From Mycobacterium sp. Root135 (GTDB taxonomy: Bacteria > Actinomycetota > Actinomycetes > Mycobacteriales > Mycobacteriaceae), in assembly GCF_001426545.1 (NCBI RefSeq), contig NZ_LMEZ01000006.1:292220-356219 (forward strand): 64,000 bases of DNA, given 5' to 3'. The translations under genes were made by a program, and so were the position numbers. Numbering within the stretch: position 1 is the stretch's first letter; the number at the start of each line of letters is the position of its first letter. Below the pieces are notes generated by a model. The model searched no databases. It had not been told where the DNA came from and was given only the letters and a program-made list of their open reading frames with translations. Below, in pieces: positions 16,504-24,714 of the stretch.

Positions 16504-18008
16504 GGCACCAGCCAGCGGCTGAAGCCGACGTCGGTGGCCGCGGCGCGGCGCACGATGTGCTGATAGGCGGGTAGCAGATCCGCTGCCTCGCCCCTGGCCC
16601 GTTGAATGGCAGGCAGTTTCGCGGCGAAGAGCTCACGCGCCTCGTCGAGCAGCGCGGTCTCGTCGACGCTGGTGACGTGGCCGTCTTCGGCGACGATGCG
16701 GCCCGCCACCATGGTCAGCACGACGCCGCGGCCGTCCTCACAGTGCACCAGTTGCTCCCGTAGGTCGTTGAGTGGGGTGAACGCGATCGAGTGCAGGTCG
16801 ACGAGCGCGAGGTCGGCGAGCCGTCCGGGGGCGACCACGCCGAGGTCGTCGGGCCGCCGCGTCGCACGGGCGCCGCCGCCCCACAGGGCGGTGAGTACCT
16901 CGGCGGCGGTGGGCCAGTCGTCGCTGTCCAGGCCGGCGACGTTGTGGATCAGACCGGCGGTCTTGGCGACGGTCCACACGTTGACCGAGTCGTCGCAGAT
17001 GGCCTCGTCGGTGCCGAGCGCGACGGGGATGCCGCGGGCGATCATCGCCCGCCACGGCAGCACCCCGCTGCCGAGCCTGAGGTTGCTGACCGGGTTGTGC
17101 ACCACCGTCGACCCCGCGTCGGCAATCGTGTCGAGGTCGTCGTCGTCGACCCAGACGGCGTGAATCACGTTGGTGTGCGGCTTGAGTAGTCCGGCGGCGG
17201 CGGTGTAGCCGACAAGGGACCGGCCGGCGAATCGCGACTGCTCGGTCATCAGGGTGCGCTGCACCTTGGTCTCCAGCATGTGGGCGTACAGCGGCAGACC
17301 GTGGCGTTCGGCGAGGTCGTCGAGGGCGGCGAAGTACTCCAGGCTGACCCGCTGCGGCGCGGAGATCGACACCGCCGCGCGGATCCGGTCGTCGGCGGCG
17401 CCGTGCCAGGTGCCGATCAGGTGGTCGTAGGCCTCGAGAAGTTGGGCGGCCGGTGCGGGCGCGGGTGCACCGAAGGCTCTCCGGGCGGCGGGGTTCAGCT
17501 CGTCGACGAACGGCAGCTTCTCGGCCTCGGTCAGCTCGGGCTGGTCCAGCGCGAGGAAGGCGCGAATCCCGCTGTCGCGGTACGCCGATGCCACCGCGTC
17601 GACGATGTCGGGATCGGGGAACGGCATCAGGAAGGCGTCGTCCTGCACGCAGGTGATCCCGCGCTGCAGCATCTCCACGGCGCCGAGCATCGTCCGCAGG
17701 TACGCCTCTCGCGGCGTCGGCGCCAGCGCCGGGTCCGACGGCGACTCGAACAGCATGAACAGCTCGAGCGGAAGACTGCGGACGGAGCCCTTGAGGTGGT
17801 TGGCCGGCGAGTGGAAGTGTGCGTTGATCAGCCCGGGCAGCAACAGGTGTCGGTCGCCACCCTCGACGATCCTGGTTCCGGGCGGAGCCGAAAGGTCAGC
17901 GCCGATCGCGCCGATCCGGTCACCGTCGACCAGCACGTCGACTGGCCCGGTCATCCCCGCCGGGGCGTCGGCGTCGTAGACGAGCACGCGACGGAAGAGC
18001 ACGCTCAT
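16500..18008 (-). CDS. Amidohydrolase of the cytosine deaminase/TRZ-ATZ superfamily
   Basis: 502 residues. Metal ligands are visible as NAHFHSPANHLKG (HxH), a central HMLETK, a later NVIHAVW histidine, and the aspartate in LGTDEAICDDSVNVW. The order and spacing fit the ATZ/TRZ and 8-oxoguanine or guanine deaminase group, which removes amino or other groups from N-heterocycles. A C-terminal beta domain (GRLADLALVDL, VAGRIVAEDG) is present. Longer than the usual 440-470 residues because of a C-terminal helical extension. ATG overlaps the racemase stop. Deaminase or hydrolase activity is expected; substrate not determinable. Confidence 0.88.
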   Translation of the reverse strand: MSVLFRRVLVYDADAPAGMTGPVDVLVDGDRIGAIGADLSAPPGTRIVEGGDRHLLLPGLINAHFHSPANHLKGSVRSLPLELFMLFESPSDPALAPTPREAYLRTMLGAVEMLQRGITCVQDDAFLMPFPDPDIVDAVASAYRDSGIRAFLALDQPELTEAEKLPFVDELNPAARRAFGAPAPAPAAQLLEAYDHLIGTWHGAADDRIRAAVSISAPQRVSLEYFAALDDLAERHGLPLYAHMLETKVQRTLMTEQSRFAGRSLVGYTAAAGLLKPHTNVIHAVWVDDDDLDTIADAGSTVVHNPVSNLRLGSGVLPWRAMIARGIPVALGTDEAICDDSVNVWTVAKTAGLIHNVAGLDSDDWPTAAEVLTALWGGGARATRRPDDLGVVAPGRLADLALVDLHSIAFTPLNDLREQLVHCEDGRGVVLTMVAGRIVAEDGHVTSVDETALLDEARELFAAKLPAIQRARGEAADLLPAYQHIVRRAAATDVGFSRWLVP

Positions 18009-18700
18009 GGCAGCTCCACGGGGGCGAAGGTGTTGGCGCGCGACGTGTTCAGGCCCATCGCGACCAGACCGGTCGCGATGCCGACGGCGGCCGCGACCCC
18101 GTCGACGACCGGGACGCCGAGGGCCCTCGACAGCGGGCCGACGAGGTCGGCGAGTCCGGCGCAGCCGAGCACGACGGCTTCGGCGCCGTCCTCGGCGATG
18201 GCGGTGCGGGCGGCGTCGGTGAAGGCGTCGAGCAGGTGGGTCGAGCCACCGACGAGTTCGGCGACTGGGACGTCGACCGCGACGACGCTGCAACGGTGTT
18301 CGAGGCCGAGCGCCCGGATCACGCGGTCGCTGTGGGCGACGGTACGGGCCGGCAGGGTGACGACGACGAACCGGTGGGAGATCAGGCAGGCGGTCTGCAA
18401 CGCCGCCTCGGTCATGCCGACCACCGGGCAGGTTGCCACCTCGCGGGCGGCGTCGACGCCGGTGTCGCCGAAGCAGGCGACGACGTACGCGTCGGTGTCG
18501 GCTTGATGCTCGCGGACCTGGGTCAGGACGCCGACGGCGGCGATCGCCTCCTCGGCGTGGCTCTCCACGCTGGGCACCCCGTCGGCAGGGTGGACGCCGC
18601 GCACCGTGACGTCGGGGCCCGAGACCTCCCGTGCGGCAAGGGCAATGGCGTCGGTCAGTTCGGCGGAGGTGTTGGGGTTGATCACGGTGATGCGCGTCAT
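18005..18700 (-). CDS. Asp/Glu/hydantoin racemase family protein
   Basis: 231 residues. It begins with the classic ITVINPNTSAELTDAI. The two catalytic cysteines of the family are visible in VVACFGDTG and VVLGCAGLADL, so a two-base racemase mechanism is possible. Hydantoin and allantoin racemases have this start motif and size. In this operon it sits between the kinase and the amidohydrolase, which supports a chiral cyclic amide intermediate. ATG overlaps the kinase stop. Confidence 0.88.
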   Translation of the reverse strand: MTRITVINPNTSAELTDAIALAAREVSGPDVTVRGVHPADGVPSVESHAEEAIAAVGVLTQVREHQADTDAYVVACFGDTGVDAAREVATCPVVGMTEAALQTACLISHRFVVVTLPARTVAHSDRVIRALGLEHRCSVVAVDVPVAELVGGSTHLLDAFTDAARTAIAEDGAEAVVLGCAGLADLVGPLSRALGVPVVDGVAAAVGIATGLVAMGLNTSRANTFAPVELP

Positions 18701-19587
18701 CGCGGGACTCCGCTGTTCGTCTCGACGGCGGCGAGCAGCGCACTGACGCCGGGGCCGCCGACGGCGATGCGCGCCGTCGCAGCGCCGATCCGGGCCGCGA
18801 GGTGGGCGTCACCGCTGCGGAGGTACTCGACGGCGAAGGCGCCGCAGAAGGCGTCACCGGCGCCGGTGCTGTCCACCGGGGTGACCACGTCGGTGGGGAC
18901 AACGACGGGTTCGGGGCGTTCCCTGGTGACGACCAGACAGCCGGCCTCGGCGCGCTTGACGACGACCGCCTGCGGCCCGAGGTCGAGGAAGGCGGCGGCG
19001 GCCACCTCCAGGTCCGCCGTCCCGGCCAGCGCGGTGGCCTCGATCTCGCTGGGCAGGAACACGTCGCACGCCCGGACGGCGTCGGTCAACTCGGCCTCGT
19101 GGCCGACGACGTAGTCCTCCTGCGGGTCGAAGAAGATCGTGGCGGCGGTCCTGGTGCGCAGCCACGCGGCGAGTTCGAGCTGCGGGCGCAGGGCCATTGC
19201 GGACAGCAGCACGCCGGCCGCGGTCAGGGCCTCGGCCGAGACGTCGGCCGGGTACACCGAGAGGGCTTCGAAGTGCTCCTCGCCGCGAACCAGGTCCCAC
19301 ACTCGGCCGCCTGCGTCGTCGTAGCGAATCACGTTGCGAATCAACGGAAGGTCGCGCACCGGCAGCGAGTCCGGATCGGTGCCCGCCGAGCGGATCGCGG
19401 CCAGCAGCGCCGGCGGTGCGTCGGTGCCCAGTGGGGCCAGGAGCACGGGGCGTCCGCCTGCCACCCTGGCGGCAAGGGCGGCGAAGAGAGCGTCTCCGCC
19501 GACGGACTCGACCCTCTCCCCGGTTGGGAACACGGCCTCGTCGACTGTCAGGTTGCCGACGCAGACCAGGGTGGGCGACTCGGTCAT
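18697..19587 (-). CDS. PfkB-family carbohydrate kinase
   Basis: 296 residues. The PfkB signature is clear: an N-terminal GG motif in ESVGGDALFAALAARVAGG and the C-terminal DSTGAGDAFCGAFAVEYL with the catalytic Asp of GAGD. The fold suits phosphorylation of a sugar or sugar-like alcohol. Related kinases act with SIS-domain deglycases in degradation of fructosyl-amines (FrlD with FrlB), and this gene directly follows an SIS gene with ATGA overlap, so an amine-linked sugar is a reasonable guess. Confidence 0.88.
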   Translation of the reverse strand: MTESPTLVCVGNLTVDEAVFPTGERVESVGGDALFAALAARVAGGRPVLLAPLGTDAPPALLAAIRSAGTDPDSLPVRDLPLIRNVIRYDDAGGRVWDLVRGEEHFEALSVYPADVSAEALTAAGVLLSAMALRPQLELAAWLRTRTAATIFFDPQEDYVVGHEAELTDAVRACDVFLPSEIEATALAGTADLEVAAAAFLDLGPQAVVVKRAEAGCLVVTRERPEPVVVPTDVVTPVDSTGAGDAFCGAFAVEYLRSGDAHLAARIGAATARIAVGGPGVSALLAAVETNSGVPR

Positions 19588-20756
19588 CGCGCCGCCGCGG
19601 CGTAGCAGCTCAGCCCAAGGTGGTAGCCGACCAACTGGGCGATCACCAGGTAGAGCAGTGGCGAGAGGGGTTCCGGCACCGGCGGCATGGTGATGACCGT
19701 GGCGTCGAACTCGTCGAAGGCGCGCTCGCCTTCGGTGGTGGCGACGCAGAGCCGCCCGCCCCACCGCAGCGCGTCCCTGGCGGTGTCGACCGCTCGCGGC
19801 ACCGACGGCCCCGACGGCGCGAACAGGAAGAGCGGCTCGCCCGCCTTCTGCGAGTTGTAGTGGTGGTATTCCTCGACCTGGATCTCCACCGCGTGCAGCG
19901 TGGTGCACTCCTTGACCTTGGCCGCGCCGACGATCGCGGTGGCGAGGTTCGGTCCCGCGCCCGAGAAGAGCACGTTGCGCACGCCCGCCGCGACCTCCGA
20001 CTCGGCGATGTCGGCGATCACCGGGTCGACCCGGGTGAGCACGTCACCCATGAGATCGGGCAGACCGTTCAACGCAGACCGCAAGGCACTCGCCCGATCC
20101 GGAACCCGGCGCTCACCGATCCGGACGGCGAGCTCGAGCAGCAGAGCCAGGGCGGCCGTAGACGACTGAGTCGGCCACCCGACCCGGGTCGCCTCGATCT
20201 TCAACGAGGTGCTCGCCTCGGTCTGCAGCGTCGAGCCCGCGGTGTTGGTGATGGCAACGGTATACGATCCGCGATACTGGGCCATCAGGAGCGCTTCGAC
20301 GGTCCGCGTCGTCTCACCCGAGCTGGACAGCGCGATCACCGCCGTGCGCTCGTCGACCAGATCGGCCTGGTAGTACGCGAACTCAAGGCTCTGCACCGGT
20401 TCACACGGCACGCCGAGCATGGTCTCCAGCGCCTGCCGAGCGGCCACCATCACGGCGAGCGAGTCGCCACAGCCCACCAGGACGACTCGGTTAGCGGAGG
20501 TGACCAAATGTTCGGCGATGACGCCGAGGGCGGAATCGTTGAGCGTCAACGTCTCTCGGATCGCCTGCGGTTGGCCGAACAGCTCCGGGCCGGTTGCCTC
20601 AACACGGAAGCGCAGCTTGGCGTCCAGCGGGTCGTTGCTTGGCAGGGCCAGGATGTGGGCGCGTTCGGCGTCGGAGACTCGTTGCACCACCGCTCGTTGC
20701 CGCGGGTCGAGCGGGCTGGAGCTAGGGTCGAGCAGCGGACTCGCCGGGGTGTTCAT
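19584..20756 (-). CDS. SIS-domain protein, GlmS-isomerase/FrlB-like
   Basis: About 390 residues with two sugar-isomerase (SIS) domains. The first has RVVLVGCGDSLAVMVAA and ALSSSGETTRTVEAL (Ser-rich phosphosugar loop); the second has NVLFSGAGPNLATAIVGAAK and a VEIQVEEYHHYNSQ segment at the position where GlmS-type enzymes carry their catalytic Glu/His. No glutaminase domain is present, so it is a deglycase, isomerase or deaminase type rather than GlmS. First gene of the ten-gene operon. The ATG at 20756 is chosen; an in-frame GTG at 20786 lacks a ribosome site. Operator about 60 bp upstream. Confidence 0.85.
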   Translation of the reverse strand: MNTPASPLLDPSSSPLDPRQRAVVQRVSDAERAHILALPSNDPLDAKLRFRVEATGPELFGQPQAIRETLTLNDSALGVIAEHLVTSANRVVLVGCGDSLAVMVAARQALETMLGVPCEPVQSLEFAYYQADLVDERTAVIALSSSGETTRTVEALLMAQYRGSYTVAITNTAGSTLQTEASTSLKIEATRVGWPTQSSTAALALLLELAVRIGERRVPDRASALRSALNGLPDLMGDVLTRVDPVIADIAESEVAAGVRNVLFSGAGPNLATAIVGAAKVKECTTLHAVEIQVEEYHHYNSQKAGEPLFLFAPSGPSVPRAVDTARDALRWGGRLCVATTEGERAFDEFDATVITMPPVPEPLSPLLYLVIAQLVGYHLGLSCYAAAAR

Positions 20757-20817
20757 GAGAGGCGACGGCCCCCGTCCTTCGGTCACGGCGCGAGGCGACC
20801 ATCACCCTGCGATGAAC

Positions 20818-20833
20818 AAACGGTATACCGTTT
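20818..20833. promoter_or_regulatory. Perfect 16-bp palindromic operator upstream of the ten-gene operon
   Basis: AAACGGTATACCGTTT is its own reverse complement. The core GGTATACC resembles sites bound by GntR-family (FadR/FCD) dimers. It lies about 60 bp before the SIS gene start, and the last gene of that operon is a GntR regulator. The 3' end of the PaiB-like gene is 40 bp away on the other side, so the site can only control the SIS operon. Function inferred. Confidence 0.7.
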
Positions 20834-20872
20834 ATGTTTCTTGGGTGTGACGATCGAGAACGTTCGTGTTAC

Positions 20873-21493
20873 CTAGTTTCGGGCGGGCCGATGAGCTGCC
20901 ACGGCGTCGGCGCCGCGCCCGTCCCCCTCGGATCGCAGACCCGCAATCACACCGTCGACGTCGGCCTCGGGCCGGTTCTGGCTGAGCTTGAACTTGGCCT
21001 CCACGCGGGAGATCGCCACCTCGACGCCGACGATCGCGCGCAGTTGGCCCTCGACGTATTTCGGGGGCGCGTCGTCGACCGACCACGGGGTGGCGCGTCG
21101 CCCCTCGTGATGGTCGGTGAGTCGACGGACCAGATCGTCGAGCCAGTCCACGTCGTCGTGGATGGTCACCGTGCCGTGGACATGGGCGACCAGGTAGTTC
21201 CAGGTGGGCACCACCCGGCCGTGTTCGGCCTTGGAGGCATACCAACTCGGCGTGACGTAGGAGTCGGGACCGCGGACGATGACCAACGCCTCCCGGCCGT
21301 CGGCGTGGCGCCAGTGGTCGTTGTTGCGCGCAAAATGCCCCTGCAGAGTGGCGCGTTCGCGGTCGTAGAGGAACGGCATCATCGTGGCGTCGAGACCGTC
21401 GGGCCCCGCGGTGACCAGGTCCGCCGCCTGGTTCTGCGACAGCAGTTCGTGAACCGAGTCGTCGTCGGCCGAGAAGTGTGCGGGCACGTACAT
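20873..21493 (-). CDS. PaiB-like FMN-binding protein
   Basis: 206 residues beginning MYVPAHF, the hallmark start of the PaiB/FMN-binding negative transcriptional regulator family. Other family features are DLVTAGPDGLDATMMPFLYD, HFARNNDHW and YVTPSWYASK with VPTWNYLVAHVHG, which form the split-barrel flavin pocket. ATG 21493 has GGGAGGA 7 nt upstream. Members repress protease and sporulation genes in Bacillus, but in actinobacteria the role is largely unknown. It is divergent from the aldolase gene. Confidence 0.85.
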   Translation of the reverse strand: MYVPAHFSADDDSVHELLSQNQAADLVTAGPDGLDATMMPFLYDRERATLQGHFARNNDHWRHADGREALVIVRGPDSYVTPSWYASKAEHGRVVPTWNYLVAHVHGTVTIHDDVDWLDDLVRRLTDHHEGRRATPWSVDDAPPKYVEGQLRAIVGVEVAISRVEAKFKLSQNRPEADVDGVIAGLRSEGDGRGADAVAAHRPARN

Positions 21494-21560
21494 GTGCCAA
21501 TCCTCCCAGAGGAATATGCTCACGACGTTGGCTCGGAACGACTCGACACGGGATGGTGAG

Positions 21561-22457
21561 ATGGCCGATCAGACGCAGGCAGAACGGATGACCGCAGGCC
21601 GGGGCTTCATAGCCGCACTCGACCAGAGCGGCGGTTCGACACCCAAAGCCCTGAAGCTCTACGGCGTCGACGAGGACGAATACTCCGGCGACGCCGAGAT
21701 GTTCGACCTGATCCACCGCATGCGCGAACGAATCATCACCTCACCCGCCTTCGGCAGCGACCGAATCCTCGCGGCCATCCTGTTCGAACAGACCATGGAT
21801 CGCGACGTCGCGGGCACGCCGTCGGCGACCTACCTGTGGAACGACAAGGGCGTCGTCCCGTTCCTCAAGATCGACAAGGGGCTGGCCGACGCCGAGCACG
21901 GGGTCCAGTCGATGAAGCCGATGCCGGACCTCGACGACCTGCTCGACCGCGCGACGGCCAAGGGCATCTTCGGCACCAAGGAACGCTCGGTGATCGGCGC
22001 CGCGGACGCCGCGGGCATCGAGGCGATCGTGGCACAGCAGTTCGACGTCGCCGCCCAGGTGCTCGCGCACGGGTTGGTGCCCATCCTCGAGCCCGAGGTC
22101 ACGGTGACGATCCCGGACAAGGCCGACGCCGAGGCCATCCTGCTCGACCAGATCGGGTCGCGCCTGGACGGCATCCCCGACGGCCAGCAGGTGATGTTGA
22201 AGATTTCGATACCGACCGTGCCCAACCTGTACCGGCCGCTGGTCGACCACCCGAAGGTGATGCGCGTGGTGGCCCTGTCCGGCGGCTACTCCCGTGACGA
22301 GGCCGACCAGCTGCTGGCGCAGAACACCGATCTGATCGCGAGCTTCAGCCGCGCGCTGACCGAGGGGTTGTCGGCCAAGCAGTCCGACGACGAGTTCAAC
22401 GCCACCCTCGACGCGTCGATCCAGGCCATCTACGACGCCTCGACGGCGGGTGCCTAG
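21561..22457 (+). CDS. Class I fructose-1,6-bisphosphate aldolase
   Basis: 298 residues of the Schiff-base (class I) aldolase family, short bacterial form. Visible signatures are RGFIAALDQSGGSTPKAL at the N-terminus, ILFEQTMDRD, VPFLKIDKGL, PILEPEVTV and VMLKISIPT with the Schiff-base lysine, then VALSGGYSRDEA. It cleaves fructose-1,6-bisphosphate in glycolysis or makes it in gluconeogenesis. Mycobacteria normally rely on a class II enzyme, so this would be a second aldolase. ATG with GGTGAG just upstream. Confidence 0.93.
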   Translation: MADQTQAERMTAGRGFIAALDQSGGSTPKALKLYGVDEDEYSGDAEMFDLIHRMRERIITSPAFGSDRILAAILFEQTMDRDVAGTPSATYLWNDKGVVPFLKIDKGLADAEHGVQSMKPMPDLDDLLDRATAKGIFGTKERSVIGAADAAGIEAIVAQQFDVAAQVLAHGLVPILEPEVTVTIPDKADAEAILLDQIGSRLDGIPDGQQVMLKISIPTVPNLYRPLVDHPKVMRVVALSGGYSRDEADQLLAQNTDLIASFSRALTEGLSAKQSDDEFNATLDASIQAIYDASTAGA

Positions 22458-22502
22458 GCCGACGAATCGGCTGCAGAGGACCCCTGCCAGTACGCTTCCT
22501 CG

Positions 22503-23930
22503 GTGACCGAGATAGACCCGGAGAAGCTCAGGGCGTGCCTGGAGGTGCTGTCCGAGGTCAAATCCCTGCCTCCCGAACACCCCGACGCGGTGGCCGTTCG
22601 TCGCGCAACGGCGGGTGTCTTCAAGGCCGTCAAGCAAGCCCGCCGCCACGCCAGGCGCGACGCCGTCGCAGAAGCCGACCGCGCGGTCATCGCCGCAACG
22701 GCCACGGGAGCCCCCGGCCGCATCGACGACGAAACGCAGGGCTTGCCGCTGGTCTCGACCGCGGCGGGCGCCACCGCGGGCACGCTGCTGCGGTCGCGGG
22801 CGTGCTACGCCTGCAAGAACCACTACACCCAGGTCGACGCGTTCTACCACCAGCTGTGTCCGCCGTGCGCGGCGTTCAACCGCGCCAAGCGCGAGGCCCG
22901 CACGGACCTCGGTGGCCGACGGGCGCTGCTGACCGGCGGTCGCGCCAAGATCGGCATGTACATCGCGCTGCGGCTGCTGCGCGACGGCGCCCACACGACC
23001 ATCACCACGCGGTTCCCCAACGACGCCGTCCGCCGCTTCGCCGCGATGCCGGACAGCGCCGACTGGCTGCACCGCCTCCGGGTGGTCGGCATCGACCTGC
23101 GCGACCCCGCCCAGGTCGTCGCGCTCGCCGACGCGGTCGCCGAGCAGGGTCCACTGGACATCCTGATCAACAACGCCGCGCAGACGGTGCGCCGCTCCCC
23201 CGGTTCGTATGCGGCGCTCGTCGAGGCGGAGCGCGCCGCCCCACCCGAGCTGGCATCGGGGGTGGACGTCATCACGTTCGACCACGTCAGCGACGCCCAC
23301 CCGGCCGCCCTCGCGGGCAGCCTGGCCGAGCACCAAACACCGCACGCCGTAACGGAATTGGCGCTGGTGGCCCGCAGCGCGTCGCCCGAGCGGATCGCCG
23401 CGGGCACGGCCATCGACGCCGGCGGACTGCTCCCCGACACCGCGTCGGTCAACAGCTGGACCCAGCGGGTGCACGAGGTCGACGCCATGGAGCTGCTCGA
23501 GGTACAGCTGTGCAACCAGACCGCGCCGTTCATCCTGGTCAGTCGGCTGCGTCCGGCGATGGCCGCGGCGTCCGCCCGCCGCAAGTACGTCGTCAACGTC
23601 TCGGCGATGGAGGGTCAGTTCAGCCGCGCCTACAAGGGGCCGGGGCACCCGCATACGAACATGGCCAAGGCCGCGCTGAACATGCTCACCCGCACCAGCG
23701 CCGGCGAAATGCTGGAGCAGGACGGCATTCTGATGACCGCGGTCGACACCGGGTGGATCACCGACGAACGCCCGCACCCCACCAAGATGCGGCTCGCCGA
23801 CGAGGGCTTCCACGCGCCGCTTGATCTCGTCGACGGCGCCGCCCGCGTCTACGACCCGATCGTGCGGGGTGAGGCAGGCGAAGACGTGCACGGCTGCTTC
23901 CTGAAGGACTATTCACCGAGCAACTGGTAA
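22503..23930 (+). CDS. Atypical SDR oxidoreductase with N-terminal helical and CxxC domain
   Basis: 475 residues, nearly twice the usual SDR length. Residues 1-95 are helical with many Arg/Ala. Residues 100-120 hold two CxxC pairs (CYACKNHY and LCPPC), likely a zinc ribbon. A Rossmann domain follows with RALLTGGRAKIGMYIALRL and LDILINNAAQTVRR, and a long insert. The Ser of YVVNVSAMEG is kept, but where SDRs have YxxxK this protein has TNMAK, so the catalytic Tyr is replaced by Thr (a His-rich GHPHTN precedes). GTG start follows the aldolase by 45 bp. Function unknown. Confidence 0.8.
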   Translation: MTEIDPEKLRACLEVLSEVKSLPPEHPDAVAVRRATAGVFKAVKQARRHARRDAVAEADRAVIAATATGAPGRIDDETQGLPLVSTAAGATAGTLLRSRACYACKNHYTQVDAFYHQLCPPCAAFNRAKREARTDLGGRRALLTGGRAKIGMYIALRLLRDGAHTTITTRFPNDAVRRFAAMPDSADWLHRLRVVGIDLRDPAQVVALADAVAEQGPLDILINNAAQTVRRSPGSYAALVEAERAAPPELASGVDVITFDHVSDAHPAALAGSLAEHQTPHAVTELALVARSASPERIAAGTAIDAGGLLPDTASVNSWTQRVHEVDAMELLEVQLCNQTAPFILVSRLRPAMAAASARRKYVVNVSAMEGQFSRAYKGPGHPHTNMAKAALNMLTRTSAGEMLEQDGILMTAVDTGWITDERPHPTKMRLADEGFHAPLDLVDGAARVYDPIVRGEAGEDVHGCFLKDYSPSNW

Positions 23931-23939
23931 CGCGACGCC

Positions 23940-24641
23940 GTGCCCGACAGCGATCCTCCGGTACCCGCCACCAGGCGGAGCCACGTCATCCGGCTCGCCC
24001 TGTTCGTCGCGTTCCTCCTCGGCATGTTCTACGTGGTGGGCGTCGCCAGGATCGTCGACGTCGACGACGTCCGGCGCGTCGTGATGGCGACCGGTCCCGC
24101 CGCGCCCCTGGCCTACGTCGCGGTGTCGGCGCTGCTCGGTGCCATCTTCGTGCCGGGGCCCATCCTGGCGGCAGGCAGCGGGGTGCTGTTCGGCCCCGTG
24201 CTCGGCACGTTCGTCACGCTGTTCTCGGCCATCGGCACCGCGTGCATCGCCAGTCTCGTCGGACGCCGCGCCGGACGCGACGGCGCGCGCTCACTGATGG
24301 GAGCCGAGCGCGCCGACCGCCTGGACGCCCAGGTTCAGCGGCGCGGATTGTGGGCCGTCGTCGGCCAGCGCTTCGTCCCTGGGATTTCCGACGCCCTCGC
24401 GTCATATGCCTTCGGCGCCTTCGGAGTTCCGTTGTGGCAGATGGCCGTTGGAGCGTTCATCGGCTCCGCCCCGCGGGCCTTCGTCTACACCGCGCTCGGC
24501 GCGTCGATCGGTGACCTGTCGGCGCCGCTGGCGTACACCGCGATCGGCGTGTGGTGCGTGACGGCGGTCGCAGGCGCCTTCGTCGCGCGGAGCGGGTTCC
24601 GGGCGTGGCGGGGCCGCAGCCGCGAGGAGTCCGACGGCTGA
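23940..24641 (+). CDS. VTT/DedA-like (TVP38/TMEM64 family) membrane protein
   Basis: 233 residues with about five hydrophobic segments. The family core is visible as FVPGPILAAGSGVLFGPVLG, followed by GRRAGRD and the RFVPGISDALASYAFGAFGVP segment. DedA/TVP38 proteins are implicated in lipid scrambling and membrane homeostasis. GTG start lies 9 bp after the SDR stop, so they are probably co-transcribed. Confidence 0.85.
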   Translation: MPDSDPPVPATRRSHVIRLALFVAFLLGMFYVVGVARIVDVDDVRRVVMATGPAAPLAYVAVSALLGAIFVPGPILAAGSGVLFGPVLGTFVTLFSAIGTACIASLVGRRAGRDGARSLMGAERADRLDAQVQRRGLWAVVGQRFVPGISDALASYAFGAFGVPLWQMAVGAFIGSAPRAFVYTALGASIGDLSAPLAYTAIGVWCVTAVAGAFVARSGFRAWRGRSREESDG

Positions 24642-24653
24642 CGGCTCGTCGAC

Positions 24654-24703
24654 TGCACGGTTGTTTACGGGGTCACTCGGGCGATGTGTACGACAACCGT
24701 GCA
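24654..24703. terminator. Hairpin between convergent genes, probable terminator
   Basis: TGCACGGTTGT (24654-24664) pairs perfectly with ACAACCGTGCA (24693-24703) across a 28-nt loop. It lies between the VTT gene stop and the APC permease stop, and could end transcription in both directions. No clear T tract. Confidence 0.55.
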
Positions 24704-24714
24704 CTCGGCGAGGA

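Noticed and set aside
22458..22471. Hairpin after the aldolase gene as a terminator
   Set aside because: The stem is only 5 bp (GCCGA/TCGGC) with no T tract, and the next gene is close on the same strand.
21741..23891. Open frame of 716 codons on the minus strand across the aldolase and SDR genes
   Set aside because: Antisense shadow of two well-supported plus-strand genes; the composition is His/Arg/Val-rich with no recognisable motif.
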